In this document: piece after piece, positions 45,119-56,805 of the stretch
How positions within the stretch are numbered: the first letter of the stretch is position 1
Layout of the letters: the number at the start of each line of letters is the position of its first letter
Source: Diplodia intermedia
Taxonomy: Eukaryota > Ascomycota > Dothideomycetes > Botryosphaeriales > Botryosphaeriaceae
Assembly: GCA_021495925.1 (NCBI GenBank)
Contig: JAKEKT010000070.1
Span: 1-64,000, forward strand
Direction: 5' to 3'
DNA length: 64,000 nt
The notes under the pieces: generated by a model
Told to the model about the DNA's origin: nothing
Seen by the model: the letters and a program-made list of their open reading frames with translations, nothing else
The model's database searches: none
Translations under genes and position numbers: made by a program

Positions 45119-45828
45119 TTAAGCGGCGGCGTTGGAGGCAAGGATATCGGAGTCACCGGCATCCAGGATGGCCATGGTAGAGCAACGGAAGAGCTTACCG
45201 CAAGCGGTGCCAAGCTCGACTAAGATTTGGTTAGCCCAAAGGTGTCCCTCCAAAGCCCTGCATGGGGGCTTTTTCGCAGGGAGAGCTCTCGGGCGAGAGC
45301 TTTGTCACGAAGAAGCAGCAAGTGAAAAGTGTCTACTTACTGTTGTTGCCGCTGAAGTGGTGGACGTTGGTCTTGGCCAGCCTATTGCGCAGTCAGTACG
45401 TGCTCGGAAAGAAAAGCCCGGTGGCTACTCGGCGCCAGATGCTCCAGGGATTGAACTCACATAGCGACGTACTCCAGCTCAGACTTGCGGAGAGGAGGGG
45501 TGTTTCCGGCAATGATGACCAGCTTGGCCTTGCCCGAGCGCAGCGACTTCATGGTGCTCTTGTAGCCCACTGTGAGCGGTCAGCTGTGTGTTCTCGTTGC
45601 GATTGGAAGCTGGGGAGACAGCTGTGTTCTCTTTGTTGTTGAACGCTAGAGGAGGGTTTACGTACAGGTGACCTTGCCGCTCTTCATAACAAGCGCCAGG
45701 CGCGAGTTGATGCTGCAAGAGAGGTCAGCGTTGGTTCTTGGGATTCAACCTGCGGAGGTGAGGCAGGTGAAGCGTGCTAGGTCCATTGCTTACGAGTCGG
45801 CATTCTTCTTGGTCTTCTTGATAGCCAT
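45119..45828 (-). CDS. RPL30: 60S ribosomal protein eL30 (L30)
   Basis: Five exons (45794-45828, 45666-45712, 45461-45569, 45341-45381, 45119-45219) encode 110 aa, the normal size. eL30 is a small 60S protein of the L7Ae/L30e fold that binds kink-turn RNA; in yeast it represses splicing of its own transcript. The protein runs MAIKKTKKNADSINSRLALV, then TLGYKSTMKSLRSGKAKL, IIAGNTPPLRKSELEYVAML, AKTNVHHFSGNN and IELGTACGKLFRCSTMAI. Four introns of 81, 96, 79 and 121 nt in a 333-nt coding sequence is dense, and every phase is consistent. The fourth intron can form two perfect 7-bp hairpins. Confidence 0.96.
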
Positions 45829-46679
45829 CGCTGCGCGTTCAGATGTTCGGTGGAGAGATCTGAAGGGTCGTTGTTGCGCTCCGGTTGAGTTGCAAAAGCG
45901 AAAGCTGAGTTTTCTCGACGACAAGGGCGTCGCGGGCGTGCGGATTCCGGGGCTAGGCCGAGAGTGGCGAGATAGGCGAGCGAATCGGACGGCGACAGGT
46001 CGAGCCGGGCACAATGCGGGCTGCACGCCTCGCACGCCCCCGCCAGCATGACCGCTCTTTGCGATGGGGCCAGGGTTGCGCAGCCCCGTCGGCGGCTTGG
46101 ACCCAGTCACTGCCAGCAATTGCGGGCTTCGTGCGGCGATGATGCAGCTGGGCGGGCGCTGGGCCAGTCGTGCAGGTGACGGATGACGAAAGCGAGGCTG
46201 GTGAGGCCCCGCGGCGCCGTCGGCTCCTCCGCGTTCCAGCCCACAGCCCTACCACGGCAGCGTGCCCTTTGCGATCCGCCGGTGAGCGCGTGCGCAGGGG
46301 CTCAGGCTCGGTGCAGGTGGGCGTGAAGAGGTCCCCGTCTCCATGGCAGCAGCGCTACCCAGGCTGCCGACTATGCTCTCTATATTATGAAACGCCCGAG
46401 CATCGCTCCCTAAATCTTGCTCGATCTGCCGTTATTTCCCGCCCGACTCCTGGAGTCAAAGCACGCCCAAAAGTCGCCAGTCAACACCGCGCCGCCGCCC
46501 GCTGCTTCCATAGGCTCTACTGCGCCGATCCGCAGCACCGCAGCACCACCGCATAGCCTCGACAGCCACCGCCACTATCTTTAGCACCCGCCCGACGTCA
46601 ACGTCGCTCTCGCGCGCCACGCCGTCGTTTTTGTGCCCTGCAGCCCGGCGCCGGCCAGCTCCTCCGACCCACGTCAGCC
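45829..46679. other. Divergent promoter region, RPL30 / coiled-coil gene
   Basis: About 850 bp, GC-rich, between two outward-facing starts. No supported coding sequence. Confidence 0.55.
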
Positions 46680-48722
46680 ATGTCGGCCACCGTCAAGAAA
46701 CCATCTCCGCCCGGCCACGCCCAGCGCCCGTCTGCCACGTCTGCGCCATCAGGACCCAATCGCACGCCCTCGCGGTCGTCCACCTCCATTCCCACCGTCG
46801 CCAGCAGCACCCGGAGACCGACTGCCACCCGCACAAACTCCACGGGCAGCCCGCTGTCTGCGCGCGCCTCCGTCAGGAGGCCCACCCACTCGTCGTCGAT
46901 GAGCAGGGACATGTCCGCTTCAACGCCCGTCGACAACAGCGCCGAAGAGGATGCGAAGGCTGAGACTGCCGCTCTGATCAAGGAGCTCAAGGAGCAGCTG
47001 CAGAAGGCCGAGGCCAGTGGCGAGGAATTCAAGGTGCGTTGTCGCACGCGATCCAGACCCGCAATCGGAATGCCATTGCTAACTGCTCCCGCAGAAACAA
47101 GTCGAAGTGCTCAAGACAAGGCTCGACGATGCCCTCAAGGACCAGGCCAAGCTGGAGGAGCGCACCCACGAAGAGGAAGAACGCGTGGAAATCCTCGAGA
47201 ATGAGAAGCGCGAGACCGTCCGGCAACGCCGTGAGCTCGAGGCCATCTACGAGGCAGAGCGCGCCGCCGCCATGAAGGAGAAGGAGCAGGCCCAGGCCCG
47301 CGAGGACGAGCTGCAGGAGGTCATCCAGAGACTCAAGGACACAATGGCCGAGCGCGAGCGCGAAGGTGTGAGCCTTGTCGAGGAGCGCCGGAATTCCAGA
47401 ATTTGTATGTGCTCGCCCCCTACTTATCTGCCATCGATGCCCCTTGACCCCTAACCAGCATCACAGCTTTCCCCAACTCGCGGTCGAACTCGTCGCAGAA
47501 TCTCGAGAATGGCCATTTCGCTCCGCCGTCCTCGCTGCAGCGCAGCAATTCGCAGAACAGCTCCAAGCTGCTCCTTCAGAAGGACAAGCTCATCGAATCG
47601 CTACGTCTGGAGCTTGCCGAGGCACAGATCAAGGCTATTGAGATGGAGAATGCCGGTGGCGGACGGCTGCAAGAGCTCGAGAAGGTCCTCTTGGAAACCC
47701 GGATGGCCAATGCCCGTTTGATGGAGGACAACGAAAGCTTCCAGCTTTTGCTTAGCGAGAAGACGCTGAACGGCGACTTCATGCGCAGCCTTGGTGCGGG
47801 CGCTTCCCGCCCGCCCTCGCAGGGTGAGAGGCCCAGCACCAGCCTGGCGGACGAGCTTGGCGCCGCTGCCGACGAGGAATCCAACGAGCGCCGTCTCGAA
47901 TCCGAGATCAGCTCGCTCAAAGACCAGAACAAGGCCCTCACCTTGTACATCAACAAGATCATCGAGCGTCTTTTGCAGCACCAGGGCTTCGAAGCCGTCC
48001 TGAGTCACGACCAAGAGCCGCCACCGAAGCCTCCTGTTGCCAAGGAGAACGCTCCGGCCCCGCCGCCGAAAGACAAACCTCAGGGCCAGTCGTTCCTGCA
48101 GCGGGCCAAGTCTGTTGCTCTCAGCTCTGGTAGCTCTAACCCACAGCCAGAGAAACGCCCCCGGCCTATGAGCATGATGCCGCCTCCTCCGCCCATGCCG
48201 GAAGAAAACAGCATCACCTCTGACCCCACGACTGCTCCAAGCATTCCCCTCCGTCACAGTTCTGGCCAGCACCGCCGCGCCAACTCTGAGTGGAGCAATG
48301 GTGCAGCTACCGTGGTCAACAACATGTATCGGAACTCGGCCAGGTCCCCCGGGATCGTCTCTCCGCGCAACTCGGTTTTCAACTTTCCGCCGAGTGAAGG
48401 ACCTGCATCGAACCGTAGCTCTCGCGTCGTGTCTTCGGGCAGTATGCCGCGCCAGAGCGTTGATGGCAACGGCGACGCCTCCGCCCAGGACACCATCAGC
48501 AACACCGACAGTGGGGTTGCCGTCGACACGCCTTCCCCTCCCCGGAGCATTGCCAGCAGCTTCGACCGTCCTAGTGGCAACGTCATGACCGGAAACAAGC
48601 CGCGTCCTCTCAGGCTTGTGCGAGAGTCCGAGGAGGCCGAGAAGGAGCGCAAGGCCGCGAACCGGCAAAGTTGGATCGGCGCCTGGTTCTCCAAGAGCCC
48701 TAACCCGGACGGCGGGAACTGA
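46680..48722 (+). CDS. Coiled-coil protein with Ser/Pro-rich ends
   Basis: Exons 46680-47033, 47095-47404 and 47467-48722 encode 639 aa. The N-terminal 80 residues are Ser/Thr/Pro/Arg-rich. Residues about 88-220 form a long charged coiled coil (many Glu, Lys and Gln in heptads). A Ser/Asn-rich hinge (SNFPNSRSNSSQNL) precedes a second coiled coil (about 255-325) and a third short one (LESEISSLKDQNKALTLYIN). A long Ser/Pro-rich disordered part follows, and a C-terminal Trp/Arg patch NRQSWIGAWFSKS closes the protein. Such proteins are sometimes labelled M-protein repeat in fungal genomes, which says nothing about function. A cytoskeletal or scaffold role is a guess. Both introns (61 and 62 nt) are well formed. 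Confidence 0.82.
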
Positions 48723-51237
48723 GTGTACTCTGGCCATATCCATGAGTCGATATTCGATGCACATTCTACTTGACGAACGAGATTCACCAGCTTGCCCGGA
48801 ACGGTACTTGACAATACTTTAACGCGTGCGAAGTTGCCCAGATATTGGCAAGTCTTTGAGAGATGGCCATTTGTCAGCTTTGTTTTACGCCTGACATGGG
48901 CTCAAGCATGAATGAAATGGAACGTCAGTAATGATGAGGCGAAAGTGGCGAACTTCCTTTTTGTTTTTTCCATTGCTTTTTGGTTTTTTCCCCCTCTTCT
49001 TTTGGCTTCTGAGTTACTATGACAGCCCCCCTCGCCCATGATTCAATGAGGAGTAGGCAAAGAAGAATATCTCTCAACGATTGCAAGCAATACCCCAAAG
49101 ACCGTTTGTTTGGTTAGGCAGGCACACACAATTTTCCTCCCGGTTTGATATGACCATCATGGAGTCCACTACGGATAGGGCCTCAGAGATTGAAGGATGG
49201 GGTTGGCAGATGATCAGCCTGTATCGTCAGCTCACCGTGTACGCTTACAAGTTCTGTCTGTGTCGGGGCCTCGAACCTGACAGATTCTCCTTCGGTTTCG
49301 ATGTAACTTTCTTCATGTATCGACTTTTCTCTCACTTTTCCCCACTCAGAAACCAAGTGAAAGGGAGCTCCTACTCAAATAGATGGATCGGCGTTATGTT
49401 GGCTACGCTGCCATTTCAAATCTCAAATACCCTTTCCTCACGAAGTTTCGACTTCCTTCCCCCTTTCTCTCTGGCCTCTTTGCCGTATGCGGAATTCATC
49501 CACTCTCTGTCCGGGGTCGAGTCACTCCCGGGCGAACGGACAGCTGTAGGCTAGCAATGTATGTAGCACCGACAAAGATAGGTTGCCTTACAACCACTTC
49601 CGTGATGGGGATCGTCATCCCTTTTCCTTTCTTCCAAGCCTCCGGAATGAGATCTTCTCCATGCGGGCCCGCATCAGAATGCTTGGAGTACGCCCGCATG
49701 ACACCAGTACAGATTTGCACGTGTATCTATCTCCAGGCCAATGACAGCGATGGTACACTTTGACGACATTTTGAAGAGCAACCCCTGACATGGGTCACGG
49801 GCAAGGAGACTGAACAGACCTCCCGCACGATTGTCGAACGCGCAGCTTGTGCAGTACATACCGCAATGATGATGGGCCCTTGGACGAAACAAAACTCAAC
49901 CTATCAGGGCTGGCTGGGAAGGGGGTCCGTGTAGTCCCAAACCGGCCAACCGGCTCCCGGCGGGGGTTTTCTTAATCAACGACTACTACCTGACAGATGC
50001 TTCTTGCTCCTCCCCACAGCACACGTCAGGTCCAGCAGTCAACGATGCGGAAAACGAGCGAGGAGCGCACCGCCATGTCTCTCACGTCCGCCGAATAACC
50101 GATCGAGTGGCCATTGCCCCCTCCGCTCCACAGCAGCGGCGCCTTCGCCCTCACGGGAAACGGGCAACGGCATCATCATCAACGTTGGCTCAGCCGGCAG
50201 CGCAACATCAACCCGAGTCGCCGCCGCCGCTGGGGATGGCAGCTTCTTCGCGCTTGCGAATCGCCACCGTCTCCATACACTTCTGTTCGAATGAACGGGA
50301 AGGGAAAAGAAAAGAAAAGAAAAGAATGGATGACCGCATTCGTACGATGGTCGACGAGGAGGAGGGCGGTGGCGGAGGCGGAGGCGTGTGGCGGCGGTGG
50401 CGGGGCTCGCTCGCCCGCCCTAGCCCCCCGCCCTTACGTCTTCGGGACGCGGGGCGGCTGTGCAACCCTTTTTTTGGGAGGGGCTGTGCAAAAGCCGACC
50501 ACGGGCGTCATGGAACGCCACAGAGCCGGCGGGCCGGATTATTCGTAAGCAGGCACTCCGAACTACTAGTGCGACGGACCTGAGGGCCACGGGGAACGAA
50601 GAGCGTGTGTGGTCGCGGAACGTGCTTTGTGAGATAACGATCGAGGGTGTCCGAAACGTTCGACGTCCAGCTAAAGCGCGGGAGAGGGTTTCTGTTGGAG
50701 GAAGGAGCGCTCGTCTTGTCACGTCTGACATCATATCTGCATCGTTCAACGCACGCCCGTTGATTGGTGCGTTTAGATAGCGTCTAAGCTCGTCCAGCTA
50801 CTCTCTGGGGAATCAATTGGGGCTGCATTGGCAAGGACACACGAATGGCAAGCAGACGGAAAGACAAGGATCGCGGAGCAAAGAGAAATGATAATGTGTC
50901 TATACCCCCCGTCTTCCACCTCATCAAACAACGTCCTCCATATCCTACATAAGAAAATATGCACAGTGGTAGTCGCGGCTTATCATTATGTGTTTTCTGC
51001 TTCTTCTTTTTCTCAATTCTTCGAAGCCAACCGTGCATCGATGCCACCAAGACGAAGGGGATAGGATCTCCGGTCACCAATGGCCTAACGACGTGGCTCT
51101 GGAATTCGCTCGTTTTCACTCGCTCGCTCACTCATGCTAAGTAGACCAGAGAGGAAGAAACCCACCATGTTCCCACTGCACCACTGTCCCTACCGTTTAT
51201 GAACCCAATGGTGCATGACGCCCAAGTCCCGGCTCGT
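48723..51237. other. Intergenic region between convergent genes
   Basis: About 2.5 kb between the coiled-coil gene (+) and the LPD1 gene (-), whose 3' ends face each other. T-rich runs near 48950 look like 3' UTR. Frames present are short and carry no motif. A pentanucleotide repeat is listed separately. Confidence 0.55.
50305..50326 (+). repeat. Short (AAAAG)n microsatellite
   Basis: Four perfect aaaag units plus aa, in an intergenic purine-rich strand. Likely to vary in length between strains. Confidence 0.85.
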
Positions 51238-52929
51238 CTAGTAGTGGATAGCCTTGTCGTAGGTGTTGAGAGCGGCCTCCTTGAAGCTGTTGTTGAAGTT
51301 AGCAATGATACGAATCGGCCTCAATCAGTGACGGGGACTTACGCTTCGCTGAGCGTCGGGTGGGCGTGGCACACCCGCGCAACATCCTCGGACGAGGCGC
51401 CGTACTCGATAGCAAGACCGGCCTCAGCAATCATCTCACCGGCGTTGGGACCGATGATGTGGACACCAAGCACGCGGTCGGTCTCGGCATCGGCGATGAA
51501 CTTGACCAGACCCTCGGTGTCGAGGTTGGTCTTCGCACGCGAGTTGGCGGAGAAGGGGAAGGTGCCGACCTTGTACTTGATGTTGGCAGCCTTGAGCTCG
51601 GACTCGTTCTGGCCAACCCAGGCGACCTCGGGGTGGGTGTACATGACAGAGGGGATGACGCCGTAGTTGACGTGACCGTAGCCCTTGTGGATGTACTCGA
51701 TGGCAGCAACGGCCTCCTCCTCAGCCTTGTGGGCAAGCATGGGGCCAAAAGTGCAGTCACCAATCACACGGATGTGAGGGATCTTGGTACGGTACTCGTG
51801 GTCAATGATCAGGCGTCCCTTCTCGTCGGTCTCAAGGCCAATGTTCTCGAGGCCGAGGCCGGCAGTGTAAGGACGACGGCCAATGGCGACGAGGACGACA
51901 TCGGCATCCAGCTGTAGTTCGTAGTTAGCAGCGGTCGGCAAGCGGGAGAGAATTGAAGCCTACAGTCTCCTCCTTGCCGCCCTTCGCGGCCTCGACGGCG
52001 ACCTTGACGCCCTCGCCCGCGGCATCGCCGCTCGAGACCTTGGTGCCGGTCTTGAACTTGATGCCCTGCTTCTGGAGGATCTTCTGGATGCCCTTGGCGA
52101 TCTCAGCGTCCATGCCGGGGCCACCAATCTGGCCCAGGAACTCGACTACGGTAACCTCGGAACCCAGACGCGACCAGACGGAAGCCTACTCCAGTTATTA
52201 CGGGCAACTCTCAGCAATTGCATTTGGACCCACCATCTCGAGGCCGATGATACCACCGCCAATGACGACCATCTTGTTGGGGACCTGCTTGAGGGCAATG
52301 GCGCCGGTGGAGGTGATGACCTTCTCCTCGTCAATGGTCATGCCGGGGAAGGGCGTGGCCTCGGAGCCGGTGGCGATGATGATGTTCTTGCCGCGCACCG
52401 AGGTCTCGCCGCCCTCGATGAGGTTGACCTTGACCGTGTGCTCGTCGGCAAAGGCGCCGGTGCCCTTGATGTACTCGACGTTGTTCTTCTTGAACAGGAA
52501 CTCGATGCCCTTGGTCAGGCCGGAGACGGACGTCTCCTTGGCCTTCATCATCTGCTCGAGGTTGAGCTTGACATCGCCGACCTCGATGCCGCGGTTCTTG
52601 GTGTCGTGCAGGATCTGGTGGTAGAGGTGCGAGTTGTTGAGCAGCGACTTGGAGGGGATGCAGCCGACGTTCAGACAGGTGCCGCCCAGGGAGCCGCGCT
52701 TCTCGATGCAGGCGACGTTCAGGCCGGCCTGGCCGGCCTTGATGGCGGCGACGTAGCCAGCGACACCGCCGCCGACGATGACCAGGTCCTTCTCCGCCGC
52801 CTCGGTGGCATATGTCCGCAGTGACCGGTCAACGAGCGGGAATGTTGAGGCGGCGGGGCGGAAGGCGCTGCGGCGCGCAGCGAGGGCGAGCGGCCGGGCG
52901 GGCGTCTTGGGTATCAGTTGCTTGAACAT
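51238..52929 (-). CDS. LPD1: Mitochondrial dihydrolipoamide dehydrogenase (E3)
   Basis: Exons 52234-52929, 51964-52185, 51343-51911 and 51238-51286 encode 511 aa. E3 reoxidises dihydrolipoamide with FAD and NAD+ in pyruvate, 2-oxoglutarate and branched-chain dehydrogenases and in the glycine cleavage system. The first 40 residues are a basic, Ser/Ala/Arg-rich transit peptide. FAD binding: VIVGGGVAGYVAAIKAGQ. The redox-active disulphide is CLNVGC (C85, C90). NAD binding follows in VVIGGGIIGLEMASVWSRLG. Near the end, HAHPTLSEA carries the His-Glu catalytic pair. The final exon adds FKEAALNTYDKAIHY. Introns are 48, 52 and 56 nt, and all junctions are in frame. Confidence 0.95.
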
Positions 52930-53148
52930 GGCGGCGACGCGGGATGCACGCGGAGGGTGGGGAGTCGGGAGGGGAGGGTTTGCAGCTGGCGATGTCTGAC
53001 AATGGGCGACGGCGAAAACACTCGGGGCGTCGGAGCGCGAGGCGGCAAAATGCGGCAGTTCGCGCGCTTGGCACGTGTGTGATATCAGCACCCGACTGAG
53101 TGGTTAATCGCGCAGCAGCGTCTGCATCTCCTATTCTACATAAAGGCC

Positions 53149-55997
53149 CTATTCGACCGCCATGCGCTGCGTCGCCAGCACCGTGAGCCCGTCCGCTGCC
53201 ACGCCTGCGCCCCACCGCACCGTCTCCCTCTCCGCCTTGCTGGCCGCCGCCTCGGCCTTGCGGACCACTTTCTTGAAGAAATACTGCAGTCCCCGTGCTA
53301 TTTGCGGCGCGTCTTTGGCCAGCATCACCACGTCCAGCAGCGCTTCCTCGTTCCGCTGGTCTGCCGTCTTCTTCTGGGACCGCAGGATTACCGTCGACAA
53401 CAGCACCTCGACGAAAGCCTCAGTCTTGGGTTGCAAGTAGCCGAAATTGAGCGTCTGCAGTACCGTGTTAGCCGAGTTTCCGCCAGAGGCGCCTTTCGGG
53501 CTGGCGAGTTTGTTGAGTGGAGTGCGTTATCCGAGAGTGTCGGGAATAGACGGGACGTCGGCTTTCACTTCACGATTATGACATGACCCACGTACCTTCA
53601 AAGCAGCAATCGAGAGTCCGCCCTCCGAGATCAATGTGCCGAACATCTTTGCCAGGTTGACAATCGATCGTGTTGTCAGCGCCTCCTCGCCCTCTTCCTC
53701 GTCATAGTCCGCATCGTCCATTTCGTCCTTCTCGCCCATTCGCTTGAAAAGGTCCCATAAGCTGAACTGGAACGCCTTCTTCAGCGGCTTCTCCGAGCAC
53801 AAGCGTCTCGCAATCAATGTATAGTACGGATTGTAGCTTTGCTCGGCGCCTGCGCAGCGGATAAGCACCCGCGGGATCTCAAGCTCCTGCGCTTTCTTCA
53901 GCCGGAGCTTCATCAGGCGCAAATGGGCGTCCTTGAAATCGGACGCAGACATGATGCTGATGAAGATGGATCGTCGAATGTCCGTGTTCATGCGTTGCTC
54001 CTTTGCCAGCTGTAGTAAATCCGTGGTGCCGCTTAAGATGATCTCCTCGGCCGGTGCTTCCTTGTTCTTCTTAGTTTTCGACGCTTTCTCATGCGCGGCT
54101 GGGTCGTCGGCCGTGTCGTTTCTCCAACTTGCACCAACAAGCCACCACTTTCCTTTCTTCTCCGTATCCCGCAGATCCTTGAGGCCAATGCGCAGAGGCT
54201 CGCTTGCCTTGATCGATCTCGAGTTCAGAGAACCGAGTGTCTTCTTCATGCGGGTCGTGTGCTCGGAGGTGATGGCGGATGCAGCCACGCCTGTCTTTAT
54301 CCGGTTGTTCTTCAGGCTTTGGATGGTTTCAATCATGAATTTCGTGCGGACTGAAAGATTTGCCTCGCCGGCATTCGCTACCGACTTCTGAAGGAGGACG
54401 ACGATATCCTTCAACGCTGTCGGATCATCCTGCCGGAGCTGAGGACCAGACATTCGAACAATCCTAAGCAGCAGCTCGGTATTGACCTCTTTAAGCTCCT
54501 CCAGGAAAATGCGAATATAGTCGAAGACAAGATTACAGCCGACAACCTGGAAGTTGTACATCTGTGCCAACAGCGAGATCAAGTTGGTCGTCTCTTTTCC
54601 GCTCGAGTCATCGTTGTAGCTGCCGTAGTACTTGTCGAATTCCGCAGCAAAACGTTCGACAAGCTGTGCTCCAAAGTCCGTGCCCACGACTTTGTAGACC
54701 GCTGCGATGAAACCAGCGTGGAGGATTAAAAATGTATCCTGGAGGCTTGATGGATCGCATGCGAGCCCGAGGAGGAGGTCTATAAGCGTTGTTGTGACGT
54801 ATTGGCGAGGGTTGTTTTCGTAGAGCTTCTCAATATCCTTGAGGATTGAAATGAGGTTTGCTTCCGAGAGACGATTGAGAAGACCTTGCGTCTGTCGTTT
54901 TAACCTCGTCAAGGCCTCCGCGTCGGAGGATGGCGGGCCCCGTAAAGAAGGTGGAATGTACTTTCCAGCTGGCGCTGCTTCTGCAGACACGGGAGGCTTA
55001 TACGGATTCTCCCGCACCTTTGGCTGCTCCACTTCCTGCTCGGATTCTTCTTCATCGAAGTCATCTTCCTCAAGTCCGTCCAGATCATCCTCGGAGCCCT
55101 CTGCACTCTCATCTTCCGAGAAGCCAGCGAAGCCATCACCTGCCCCGTCGACCTCTTTTTCTCCATCCGGCTCTTCCAACCCCTCGTCGTCATCCTCCCA
55201 ACCTTCTTCGCCCTCTTCACTATCATCTTCGCTGAAGCTCTCCTCGGCCGTTAGACCGGTAGCTTTCCGCCGCTTGCTGTCCAGCCATGCCTGATCCTCC
55301 GAAGATCGTTTCCGCTTACCCGTCACAGCGAAGTCGAGCTCGTCATCCAGGCCGTCCAGAAGGTCTGCCAGACCATCCTCGTCGAAGCCCTTTGGCAACT
55401 TCTTCTTGCCCTTCATACCGAGCTTCTTCTCCAGCGCCGCGATTTCCGCATCGTCCTCGTCAAGCCGTGCCTTTGTCTTCTTCGGTACCGCTGGTGGTGG
55501 TGACGGTGACGGCGTCCGCTTCCTCTTTTCCTTCTTCTTTGGCTCCTTGACCTTCTCCTTGGCCTCCTTGTCCTTGCCGGCGGTCTTTTTCGCGGTGGGT
55601 TCTGCGGGCGTGTCGGCGCGCTTGAGCGCAGACCTCAGCGGCTTCTCCTCAACCTTGCTCTTTTCCGATTTCGCGGGTGGAGGGGAAAATGCATCTTCGT
55701 CGATGTCATCGTCCTCATCGTCGCTCTCGAAGTCGTCTTGCGGAGCAGAGCGCTGCTGGAATTTCCGGGGTTGGGGGCGATGCGACTTCTTCTGCTCGCG
55801 CTCAGCCTTTCGGCGGTCTTTGCGACCTAACACGCGGCCGCGGGCACGAGCATTGCCTTGAGAAGCCCCAGAAGCTGCAAAGAAAGACGGTCGAATTAGC
55901 AAAGCACGAGACGAATAGCGCAGAAAGGCGAAATACCTCCAATCTGGTCGAGGAGGTCGCGCGGCAACTTTGGCCCTCCGTGATTGCGTTGGCGCAT
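53149..55997 (-). CDS. SGD1: Sgd1/NOM1-like nucleolar protein (MIF4G and MA3 domains)
   Basis: Exons 55937-55997, 53596-55874 and 53149-53454 encode 881 aa. Sgd1 (NOM1 in animals) is a nucleolar 40S biogenesis factor that works with the helicase Fal1. The start MRQRNHGGPKLPRDLLDQIG crosses the first intron into GASGASQGNARARGRVLGRK, as in the family. A Lys/Glu/Asp-rich disordered region with many acidic runs occupies about residues 60-330. The MIF4G domain begins near 355 (ISILKDIEKLYENNPRQYVT) and the MA3 domain near 650 (RRSIFISIMSASDFKDAHLR). The final exon adds TLNFGYLQPKTEAFVEVLL. The last intron is 141 nt; the first is 62 nt. Head to head with SRP14 with 229 bp between starts. Confidence 0.9.
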
Positions 55998-56226
55998 AGT
56001 TGCGGGCACAAGTGTGAGTTTCCCGTTCGCAAAGAGAAAAATCTCGAGACGAAACGAATAGGCACTGGACCCCGGAATGATTTACGGGCGGTAAAGCGTT
56101 AGTCGCCGCCGCAGGGCGGTGAGGCATGACTCGCGGCGACACACCCCCGGCGCGTGGGCGCCCGCCGCACTCGACCCGCGACGTCAGTCCAAAGAAACCA
56201 CCAGATGCCCGCGGCCCCTCGACAAC
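55998..56226. promoter_or_regulatory. Compact divergent promoter, SGD1 / SRP14
   Basis: Only 229 bp separate the two start codons. Both promoters and leaders must fit here, so the region is probably a true bidirectional promoter. No TATA box is apparent. Confidence 0.6.
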
Positions 56227-56805
56227 ATGGCTGACAAACACCTCAGCAATGAGGAGGTGCGCAATCCCCTCTTGCGCCTGCCCCGAACCAGGCACCACCA
56301 TGCTCACTCGTGCTCTCCCCCACAGTTCTTCGCGCGGCTCAAGGAGCTGTTCGATGCGCGGCGCACCAAGGACCACGGCACAGTCTACCTGACGCAAAAA
56401 CGCCGTACGCCCTGCCCGGCCGACAATTTCCCCAGAGGCCAACGGGAACAAATTCCGGAAAGCTCACACCGCTGTATAGTGACCTTTGACCTCGAATCGC
56501 GCGCCTCGACGCCCACCAAGGTTGCCGACGACCCGCTGTGGGACACGCACCCGCCCAATCCGCTCCCCATCATCGTGCGCGCCACCAACGGCAAGTCCAA
56601 GGACAAGCGCGACCGCAAGGTCAAGCTGTCGACCATCGTGTCGCCCGACGGCCTCGAGGCCTTCTACGCCCGCTACGCCGACGTCTGCAAGGGCGGCATG
56701 GCCGCGCTGAAGCCGCGCGATCGCAGCAAGCGGAAGAAGGACAAGCGGAACAAGAAGAAGAACGCGGCCACCGCTGGTGGTGGCGAGGGTGAGAAGAAGG
56801 CGTGA
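56227..56805 (+). CDS. SRP14: Signal recognition particle 14-kDa subunit
   Basis: Exons 56227-56256, 56326-56404 and 56480-56805 encode 144 aa. SRP14 sits on the Alu domain of the SRP RNA (as a dimer with SRP9, or as a homodimer in yeast) and slows elongation while the ribosome docks at the ER. Family text: MADKHLSNEE-FFARLKELFD, then GTVYLTQKRL-TFDLE, then PLPIIVRATNGKSKDKRDRK and STIVSPDGLEAFYARYADV. The C-terminal tail is highly basic (KRKKDKRNKKKN), as in other fungal SRP14s. The first exon is only 10 codons. Intron sizes are 69 and 75 nt. Confidence 0.92.
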   Translation: MADKHLSNEEVRNPLLRLPRTRHHHAHSCSPPQFFARLKELFDARRTKDHGTVYLTQKRRTPCPADNFPRGQREQIPESSHRCIVTFDLESRASTPTKVADDPLWDTHPPNPLPIIVRATNGKSKDKRDRKVKLSTIVSPDGLEAFYARYADVCKGGMAALKPRDRSKRKKDKRNKKKNAATAGGGEGEKKA

